A DNA stretch of 12,359 nucleotides. Origin: an uncultured Collinsella sp. GTDB taxonomy: Bacteria > Actinomycetota > Coriobacteriia > Coriobacteriales > Coriobacteriaceae. Of this stretch, positions 7,175 to 12,359 are shown piece by piece. The stretch covers positions 1 to 12,359 of the forward strand of contig CABUUB010000055.1 in the NCBI GenBank assembly GCA_902494625.1, written 5' to 3'. Each line of letters starts with the position of its first letter. Within the stretch, counting starts at the first letter, position 1. The notes beneath the pieces are model-generated. The model saw nothing but the letters and a program-made list of their open reading frames with translations, was not told where the DNA came from and searched no databases. The translations under genes were made by a program, and so were the position numbers.

Positions 7175-7304
7175 TGGAGGCCCCTTCTACCCTGAGATTC
7201 AGTCTAACGGACGTTCACATATCTCTAACTAGCCAAAGCAACCTCCCAGTTTACCGAGAGGCCAACCTGTGCTAAGAGCATGTATTTCAAAAATATCTTT
7301 AATT

Positions 7305-7338
7305 AAAAAAGGAGAAATCGATAATCGACTTCTCCTTT
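7305..7338 (-). terminator. Terminator of the radical SAM / peptide operon
   Basis: aaaggagaa (7308-7316) pairs with ttctccttt (7330-7338), and an inner tcga/tcga stem caps it. On the minus strand the stem runs into TTTTTT (7310-7305). It lies 25 bases after the stop of the 36-aa peptide gene, so the peptide is the last gene of the transcript. Confidence 0.8.
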
Positions 7339-7362
7339 AAGCGAGGCGAGTAAATTCCGAAA

Positions 7363-7473
7363 CTAATGGCAGAATTTATCCATGTAGTCCTCAAAGTCGA
7401 ACACTTCTACCACGACGCCCTCTTCCTGAAACTCTTTCAGTTGCTCCAAGAGATCTTTGTTAATAACGTCCAT
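7363..7473 (-). CDS. 36-aa acidic peptide, candidate RiPP precursor
   Basis: A short gene that standard ORF cut-offs miss. It starts MDVINKDLLEQL, continues KEFQEEG then VVVEV, and ends FDFEDYMDKFCH before TAG. Support for expression is good: gaggagg (7487-7481) lies 7 bases before the ATG and overlaps the radical SAM stop codon, giving tight translational coupling, and a terminator follows 25 bases after the stop. The peptide is strongly acidic with three lysines. It has an amphipathic leader-like first half (LLEQLKEF), a Gly19 junction, and an aromatic-rich second half (Phe25, Phe27, Tyr30, Phe34) with its only Cys at position 35. Size, position and composition fit a precursor modified by the adjacent radical SAM enzyme. 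I do not recognise the family. A signalling peptide or a small protein unrelated to modification is possible. Confidence 0.7.
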   Translation of the reverse strand: MDVINKDLLEQLKEFQEEGVVVEVFDFEDYMDKFCH

Positions 7474-7486
7474 GCAGAAACCTCCT

Positions 7487-9808
7487 CTATCTAATCAATT
7501 GTAGTATATCTGCTTTCATGCAATTATCAACCAACTTGTTTAATTGCTCCTCGCTTGCCGATAGTCCCTCTTTTTTCAAAATGTCGCGCACCTCGTTCTT
7601 AGTAATCGGCTTTTCAAACAACGAAAGCAAAGCGAATGAAAAATCATTAACCGCACACATTCTATGGGTGGCACAACTCAGCAGTACTCTTAACCCCTCT
7701 TTTGAGCGTCCGACTTCTTTCACAAACGAACTTTTAACCAATTGAAAACCATTATCGTGCATTACATAATCGGCATCGATATTTGTATTCAGCAATCCAT
7801 AATGCAACAGTTCTTCTATCGCCCTTGTCAGCTCGAGATCGCCCTGATCAAGGATAAGAGAAATGCTACAATCGGCCTCCAATAAACGGGCCAACTTAAG
7901 GTATACCAACTGGGAAACAGCATAGACATGATGGTATTCAGAATTATAGAAGTAGGCAAATGGCTCAACGAGCACGACAGAGGTCTTGGAATCCAGCCAG
8001 ATTCGATCAGCTGGATTTAGACTAGTCAGCCGTCGCTTTACTTTGGTCAAATGTCCCTTATACCTAACAGCGTGAATAGAATCTAGGATCCAGGTCACCT
8101 CTGAAATATGAAGCCGCTGGGGCAAGTCAATTGTGTCGCTACCGTTTATGACTTCTTGCATATAAAAATCAATATGATGCTCATCAGATAAGGATTTTGC
8201 TTCATTTAAAGTTAAACCAGTGCCTGAAACATAATCCACTTCGAGGCGCAAATCCTCATATTGGGACTTCGGCATTACAGAGACACCATACTTATCGGGA
8301 TGATTCCAAACATCCGACCCCATAACGAGACCAAAATTCGTAAATCCTCTCGTGGAATATGGAACACCACATACCTGTTTTGAATAATTCAAAACATTCT
8401 CTGTATAAGCTAAGGTGTTCAGAGCCTCTTCTTTAGTTTCGGTCGGAAAGCCAATCATAAAGAATAGATGAACAGGAATACCCGCATTGAGACAATCATG
8501 GATATTGCGATCAATCCAATCAACTCTCGTGTTCTTCTTCATTAGATCAAGAACTCTTTGGTTGTATGACTCGAGGCCAAACTGAATCTGCCTACATCCA
8601 CTTTGGTATATCTTGTTGAAAACGTCTGTACTTAGGGTTGGAGAGAACCTCGTTTCTCCATGCCAGAAAAACGTTTTTCCCGATGCGTTTATTTCATCCG
8701 CGAGTTGCTCCATTCTTTTGCCTTCGAATGTTTCATCCACAAAAGAGAAAACTCTCGTGCCGTATTTTTCATTTAACCGACACATTATTTCAAATACTCT
8801 CGATATAGGCATCTTTCGGTAACAACCACCGGTAGCACCGGGAATGGTGCAGAAGGCGCAATGATTAAAACACTGCCTAGAAGAATAAACCGGCAATATT
8901 AACTCAGGCATGAAGTATTTAGAAAGGGCGAAACCATCGAAATCGGGAACTGTATCGTTGATAAATGTTTGCTCAATCCGATGGTTTTTATATATCTTTC
9001 CACCTTTAGCATGGCAAAGGTTTGGAACACAGTCGAGATTGTCATCACCAGAGTCAAGAGCCTCAAGAAGACGTGCAAGCGGCTCTTCGCCGTCATACAT
9101 CATTATCGAATCAATGTATTCAAAAAAGGGATGCCATTCTTTCATGCAGTCATCTGCTAAACGAGTAATGTAATTGCCGCCCAATGAGACATGTTTAACA
9201 GATGGACATTCTTCTTTAATCAGTTTCGCTAACGTAACTGCAGAAATCAATTGGAAACAGCCGCTCACCGAAATCCCAATAAACTCGATTTTTTCCCTCT
9301 GAATACGCTTAAGAAAGGCAGTTTCATAGAAGGAAATAAACGGATTATGCAAGGTATCCGCAAGCGATTTCATTATTTCTGGTGTCGAATAATAATCATA
9401 GGGCAGATCTATGGAGTTGAACGTGTATTTAACTCCATATGAGACGTGATTTATGATATAGAGTGCATTTCTAAAAATGTTTTCAGCATATTGTCTTTCT
9501 TTTAGATTAAAGTATCTCTTTGATCTGAAAATATCTTTTGCCTCGTCAACATTAAGTGCTGACTTTTGTATCAACTCGATTGTTAATTGAACATTCGAAC
9601 TAAACGAATCCTTTGATTCCCGATACCTTTTACAGCACTCTTCGACATGTCTAAAAGATAGGAGGTCATCGTAAAATTCCACGTTTAAGTCAACGATGTC
9701 AACTTTATATTGTTCAACCTCTTGAAGATATGACTTCAAAACAGGCAAGGCAAGATACGGCCCCACTGGACTCCATCCTGGGGGAAATACTAAAAGCGTT
9801 TTAGGCAT
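7487..9808 (-). CDS. Radical SAM protein with B12-binding-like N-terminus, candidate RiPP maturase
   Basis: A 773-residue cytoplasmic enzyme. Residues 1-290 look like a cobalamin-binding Rossmann region of the type before class B radical SAM domains: an FPPGWSPVGPYLALPVLKSYL opening, EFIGISVSG (175-183), VSLGGNYITR (207-216) and YDGEEPL (238-244). The usual DxHxxG cobalt-ligand motif is not visible. The radical SAM domain (about 300-520) has the 4Fe-4S motif CxxxCxxC at Cys313, Cys317 and Cys320 (RQCFNHCAFC) and FGLESYNQRVLDLM at 410-423. No SPASM cysteine cluster follows. Residues about 620-690 and 720-773 look like winged-helix modules and could bind a leader peptide. It starts 7 bases after the MFS stop with a weak RBS, and it is followed by the 36-aa peptide. 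A peptide-modifying role is inferred from context; other B12-radical SAM chemistry is possible. Confidence 0.8.
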   Translation of the reverse strand: MPKTLLVFPPGWSPVGPYLALPVLKSYLQEVEQYKVDIVDLNVEFYDDLLSFRHVEECCKRYRESKDSFSSNVQLTIELIQKSALNVDEAKDIFRSKRYFNLKERQYAENIFRNALYIINHVSYGVKYTFNSIDLPYDYYSTPEIMKSLADTLHNPFISFYETAFLKRIQREKIEFIGISVSGCFQLISAVTLAKLIKEECPSVKHVSLGGNYITRLADDCMKEWHPFFEYIDSIMMYDGEEPLARLLEALDSGDDNLDCVPNLCHAKGGKIYKNHRIEQTFINDTVPDFDGFALSKYFMPELILPVYSSRQCFNHCAFCTIPGATGGCYRKMPISRVFEIMCRLNEKYGTRVFSFVDETFEGKRMEQLADEINASGKTFFWHGETRFSPTLSTDVFNKIYQSGCRQIQFGLESYNQRVLDLMKKNTRVDWIDRNIHDCLNAGIPVHLFFMIGFPTETKEEALNTLAYTENVLNYSKQVCGVPYSTRGFTNFGLVMGSDVWNHPDKYGVSVMPKSQYEDLRLEVDYVSGTGLTLNEAKSLSDEHHIDFYMQEVINGSDTIDLPQRLHISEVTWILDSIHAVRYKGHLTKVKRRLTSLNPADRIWLDSKTSVVLVEPFAYFYNSEYHHVYAVSQLVYLKLARLLEADCSISLILDQGDLELTRAIEELLHYGLLNTNIDADYVMHDNGFQLVKSSFVKEVGRSKEGLRVLLSCATHRMCAVNDFSFALLSLFEKPITKNEVRDILKKEGLSASEEQLNKLVDNCMKADILQLIR

Positions 9809-9815
9809 ATCAACG

Positions 9816-11003
9816 TCACATCTTTCGCAAATAATTCAATTGAAACACAACTACCATCATAATTGAAAATACACCAAGTCCTGTAACGAGAATTGAGAAC
9901 ATCGCGATGCTCGTGAACAGCGAAACAAGGAGTGTTGAAATAACAACAGCAACCGATTGCAAAGACTCCCTAATTGAAAACAGGCTTATCGATTCAGATT
10001 CGTCTCTCGCCAAATCCTGCAGCGATGTTATGAGAAGCACATCTTGAATGGCGTTTCCGGCACCGACGATAAAAAGGAAAATAAACGATATCCCAGACGC
10101 ATAGCGATAGCCAAACGCCAGATACGCACCGAGCGCAAGATACGTCACAAAACAATATGATTTAACGCAATCGGAACCACTAATTAAACGACCATATATT
10201 GTATTTCCGAACAACAGTCCGATTGTAAGACTACTCTGAAGGAATCCGTATTGTATCGATGACGAGTCAAATTGCAATTGCGCAATAGCTGGCAAAAGAG
10301 AATTCAGAGAGCCGAATGCCACGCCACTAGAAATATCGATTAATAGGAAACCAATTGCCAAGTGCTTCGCGCTAAGATCACTAAATGCAGTCCTGTTTTT
10401 TTCATTTTTGCTTATCCCCTCTTTATCATTAACCTCGATAACCGACGGAACATCTCGCAGCAACCAGAACGACGCGGCAAAAGAAAGCGCGTCTAATGCA
10501 AGAACAGCCTCCGCCCCAAATTGAGCGACAACAAAACCGCCGGCAACTGGCCCCAGAACCATCATCAAATTCTGCAGAAACCCAAACGAATTATTAATTA
10601 CGTCGCGATTGATGCTATTCGTATTGGCTCTTAACAACGAGTAAAAGCAGGGCATTTCAACCGTTCGACAAAGCGATACCGCGCACGTAATAGCAAACAT
10701 ACTCCATTTACTATCAACAAAAATATAGCAAACGAATAATCCCGCGCGAATTAAGTCTGCCAATCTCATGGCCTGCAGTGTCCCGATACCCATCTTCTGA
10801 GGCAGCTGCGCGAGCGCAACTGAAAACAGAGAGGGGGCAAATCTGCAGCAGACCATCAAAGCAGTTGCAGAAACATCGTGAGTTACCTCGTAAATCAGCA
10901 TTGGCAAAGCAATATTCGCACACCAATTGCCTATTTCGCTTATCCCTCTAGCAATATATAAGACCCGAACCGGACGGCTAGCTCTCAATACCGTGAACAT
11001 CAC
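9816..11003 (-). CDS. MFS exporter
   Basis: A 395-residue integral membrane protein with about 12 hydrophobic helices in two sets of six, split by a charged loop near residues 183-210 (VNDKEGISKNEKNR). The start RxxxVRVLYIARGISEIGNW and the overall layout resemble the MFS_3 / EntS-like group of drug and siderophore exporters. In this operon its likely job is export of, or self-protection from, the product of the downstream radical SAM enzyme and peptide. The start is either GTG at 11003 or the adjacent ATG at 11000; GAGG at 11013-11010 serves both (6 or 9 bases). It overlaps the end of the DUF2087 gene by 26 bases, showing translational coupling. It is AT-rich compared with the housekeeping genes. 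Confidence 0.85.
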   Translation of the reverse strand: MMFTVLRASRPVRVLYIARGISEIGNWCANIALPMLIYEVTHDVSATALMVCCRFAPSLFSVALAQLPQKMGIGTLQAMRLADLIRAGLFVCYIFVDSKWSMFAITCAVSLCRTVEMPCFYSLLRANTNSINRDVINNSFGFLQNLMMVLGPVAGGFVVAQFGAEAVLALDALSFAASFWLLRDVPSVIEVNDKEGISKNEKNRTAFSDLSAKHLAIGFLLIDISSGVAFGSLNSLLPAIAQLQFDSSSIQYGFLQSSLTIGLLFGNTIYGRLISGSDCVKSYCFVTYLALGAYLAFGYRYASGISFIFLFIVGAGNAIQDVLLITSLQDLARDESESISLFSIRESLQSVAVVISTLLVSLFTSIAMFSILVTGLGVFSIMMVVVFQLNYLRKM

Positions 11004-11259
11004 GATTAACCTCGTATTTCAGGCCTCGCTCATCCCTTAATAGGAATCCATAATCAACCAAGTACCGCCTCAACACGGCATAATCAGGATAGAGCTGTGA
11101 CAGCACACGATTAACCTGAAGCTCCGTATAACTTGTATTTAATTCAAAGAAAGAGACGGCCCATAGCAGCATGATTCTTTTATAGCTTTCCTTTTTTGGA
11201 ATTGAAACCAGCTCGCCATTCTTGAGAAATCGTTTTTTAAAGTCTATTAGCTCATCCAT
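10978..11259 (-). CDS. DUF2087 domain protein, probable regulator
   Basis: A 93-residue protein almost wholly made of a DUF2087 domain. The pattern is IPKKESYKRIMLLWAV, then an F and the helix TELQVNRVLSQLYPDYAVLRRYLVDYGFLLRD, then GLKYEV. DUF2087 is a helix-turn-helix-like domain often fused to ArsR- or GntR-type regulators, so a DNA-binding or sensing role is likely but not proven for a stand-alone copy. It is the first gene of the operon, with ggagg 6 bases before the ATG and a plausible promoter upstream. Its end overlaps the MFS start. Paired direct repeats upstream (11334-11353) could be its operator. Confidence 0.8.
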   Translation of the reverse strand: MDELIDFKKRFLKNGELVSIPKKESYKRIMLLWAVSFFELNTSYTELQVNRVLSQLYPDYAVLRRYLVDYGFLLRDERGLKYEVNRDVHGIES

Positions 11260-11286
11260 TCACATCCTCCATTTCATACGCATCTA

Positions 11287-11315
11287 ATACTAAAAATGCA
11301 TACGCTTTAGGTCAT
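11287..11315 (-). promoter_or_regulatory. Candidate promoter of the radical SAM / peptide operon
   Basis: On the minus strand ATGACC (11315-11310) and TAGTAT (11292-11287) are separated by 17 bases, each matching 4 of 6 consensus bases. The -10 is 27 bases before the DUF2087 start. The moderate match suits an activator-dependent promoter. Confidence 0.4.
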
Positions 11316-11319
11316 CGCA

Positions 11320-11353
11320 TTCGACTTCTATATTCGAACTAAACTCGAACTAA
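11320..11353 (-). promoter_or_regulatory. Direct repeats upstream of the operon promoter
   Basis: The minus strand has TTAGTTCGA at 11353-11345 and again at 11342-11334, one helical turn (11 bp) apart, and a TCGAA half-site in inverted orientation at 11324-11320. They stand about 19-38 bases upstream of the predicted -35, the usual place for an activator. They also overlap the last codons of the neighbouring gene, so chance within coding sequence is possible. Confidence 0.4.
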
Positions 11354-11578
11354 TCTAAATGATTTGCTCAAACACTCTTCGAAAGCTCGTTTTTCACTCT
11401 GAGTAAAATGCCCTTCCCAGTCAGTCCACGAACAGGAAGGCAACTCACAACGAGCGGAGTCGAAGCCCTCTGCCGTCGGTCGTTCAAAATGCACGATAAC
11501 CTTTTCGATATCCCCATCTGTTATCAGGTCAGAATGAACGACCTCGGTACCGTCTTCGAATGTCATATACCGGTACAT
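11339..11578 (-). CDS. Small conserved-looking hypothetical protein
   Basis: A 79-residue soluble protein starting MYRYMTFEDGTEVVHS with a central VIVHFERPTAEGFDSARCELPS and an Arg-rich end. The 'F-DGT ... VHFERP-GFDSA-ELPS' pattern is one I associate with a family of small uncharacterised proteins from gut bacteria; no function is known to me. The frame is open upstream to 11836, but 11578 is preferred because gaggtgg lies 8 bases before it and the earlier part is low-complexity, Arg/Cys-rich and runs through a C8 tract. It ends 60 bases before the radical SAM operon's promoter and could be separately transcribed. Confidence 0.7.
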   Translation of the reverse strand: MYRYMTFEDGTEVVHSDLITDGDIEKVIVHFERPTAEGFDSARCELPSCSWTDWEGHFTQSEKRAFEECLSKSFRLVRV

Positions 11579-11755
11579 CACGTAAACCACCTCACAATCG
11601 TAAATCCAGTTTAGCATCAAGCTATTGCACCAAAGACAGCAAGCCCCCCCCTTGATGAGTTGATGGTATCTGTTAAATGTCACGTACGATTCACATCTGG
11701 TGGGTACCCTGATGGCTACATGAAACGAAGCAGATTTACACCGGGAGGACCCCGT
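11579..11755. other. Divergent intergenic region with C8 tract
   Basis: A 177-base spacer between two divergent genes. It holds eight consecutive Cs (11644-11651) and, next to them, TTGATG boxes (11652 and 11660) that might be -35 elements for the plus-strand gene, with poor -10 matches (TAAATG 11674-11679; TACGAT 11685-11690). No convincing promoter was found for the minus-strand gene. Confidence 0.4.
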
Positions 11756-12359
11756 ATGACAACCAAGTACACCGACGCGCCGCGCACGCGCGTCATGACG
11801 CCGGCATCGCTCAACAACGGCGTGCACGAGAACCATTCCATCGGACAGACCATGGCCATCGCGCCCAAAAAGGGCCTGTTCGACGACATTTCCATTCCCC
11901 AGATCATCGCCGGCGCCGCGGCTGCCGCCACAAGCGTCGCGCTTGCCTCCAAGATCGGTATCGCTGGTTCAGTAATTGGTGCCGCCGTGAGCTCGGTCAT
12001 CACCGTTGTGTCATCGCAGGTCTACCGCCACTTTATCTCTGCCAGCGCCGAAGCCATCAAAGGTACGCACGCCGCCGTCGACTACCCTGCCGGCGCCTAC
12101 GAGCCCGTTGAGTTTAATGCCGAGGAGCACCTAGGCGGCGCCGCGACTACGCAGGAGATGCGCCAGATTGCGGGGCGCGCGACCACGGCGCGCGTCGCTC
12201 CCGACAGCCTGCGCGCCAAGGCGGCGGCAGAGCGCAGCCAGACGCAAAAGAAGGTCATCGTCTTCTCGATCGCCATCGCCATCGTCGCGGTCATCGCCCT
12301 CGCCGGCGCCATCCTTATCACCACCGCCGGCGAGGGTCTGGGCGAGCGCCCCGAGCCAA
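11756..12359 (+). CDS. Membrane protein of unknown function, partial (3' end missing)
   Basis: The reading frame starts at ATG 11756 with gggagg (11743-11748) 7 bases upstream and stays open to the right edge, giving 201 residues. After a polar N-terminus, residues 44-65 and 68-88 (FDDISIPQIIAGAAAAATS and an AGSVIGAAVSSVITVVSSQVY stretch) form a hydrophobic hairpin or single long helix. Residues 110-165 are polar and Ala/Arg-rich, and residues 167-191 (VIVFSIAIAIVAVIALAGAIL) form a second clear transmembrane helix. The continuation (GEGLGERPEP) is probably extracytoplasmic and low-complexity. GC-rich codon use matches the host backbone, so the AT-rich island ends before it. I do not recognise the family. 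Confidence 0.75.
   Translation, partial: MTTKYTDAPRTRVMTPASLNNGVHENHSIGQTMAIAPKKGLFDDISIPQIIAGAAAAATSVALASKIGIAGSVIGAAVSSVITVVSSQVYRHFISASAEAIKGTHAAVDYPAGAYEPVEFNAEEHLGGAATTQEMRQIAGRATTARVAPDSLRAKAAAERSQTQKKVIVFSIAIAIVAVIALAGAILITTAGEGLGERPEP

Noticed and set aside
11579..11836. N-terminal extension of the 79-aa protein
   Set aside because: No RBS, Arg/Cys-rich low-complexity residues, overlap with the divergent gene start, and a good RBS before 11578.
1..12359. CRISPR array, tRNA, rRNA or integrase
   Set aside because: No periodic repeats with unique spacers, no tRNA-like cloverleaf and no recombinase motifs were seen by eye.

Overview
The window looks like a chromosomal segment of a high-GC gut Actinomycete of the class Coriobacteriia, most likely Collinsella or a close relative. 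This is inferred from the GC-rich codon use, the housekeeping gene set (acetylase-type lysine/DAP pathway, L-lactate dehydrogenase, long two-domain NAD synthetase, Mbeg1-like hydrolase) and dispersed 'ggggacaggtt' palindromes. No rRNA or taxonomic marker is present, so the assignment is inference.

Layout. Bases 1-96 are the 3' end of a plus-strand dapH. Bases 97-348 are non-coding and hold a hairpin right after dapH, a roughly 100-bp inverted-repeat element, and a bidirectional terminator. From 349 to 7174 five housekeeping genes run on the minus strand. In transcription order they are: glutamine-dependent NAD synthetase (nadE), a class I PLP aminotransferase, L-lactate dehydrogenase (ldh), a DUF2974/Mbeg1-like alpha/beta hydrolase bracketed by two REP-like palindromes, and a 37-kDa nucleoid-associated protein. 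Strong terminator-like hairpins sit between nadE, the aminotransferase, ldh and the hydrolase, pressed close to the next ribosome binding site.

Bases about 7300-11340 are clearly AT-richer and look acquired. They hold a compact minus-strand operon: a small DUF2087 protein (93 aa), an MFS exporter, a 773-aa radical SAM enzyme with an N-terminal cobalamin-binding-like region and winged-helix-like C-terminal region, and a 36-aa acidic peptide whose strong RBS overlaps the radical SAM stop codon. A terminator closes the operon 25 bases after the peptide gene. I read this as a candidate RiPP (ribosomally made, post-translationally modified peptide) cluster: the peptide as precursor, the radical SAM protein as maturase, the MFS protein as exporter, and the DUF2087 protein as likely regulator. 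This is the most interesting part of the window.

Bases 11339-11578 encode a small conserved-looking protein (79 aa, minus). A 177-base divergent spacer with a C8 tract follows. From 11756 a plus-strand membrane protein of unknown function runs off the right edge.
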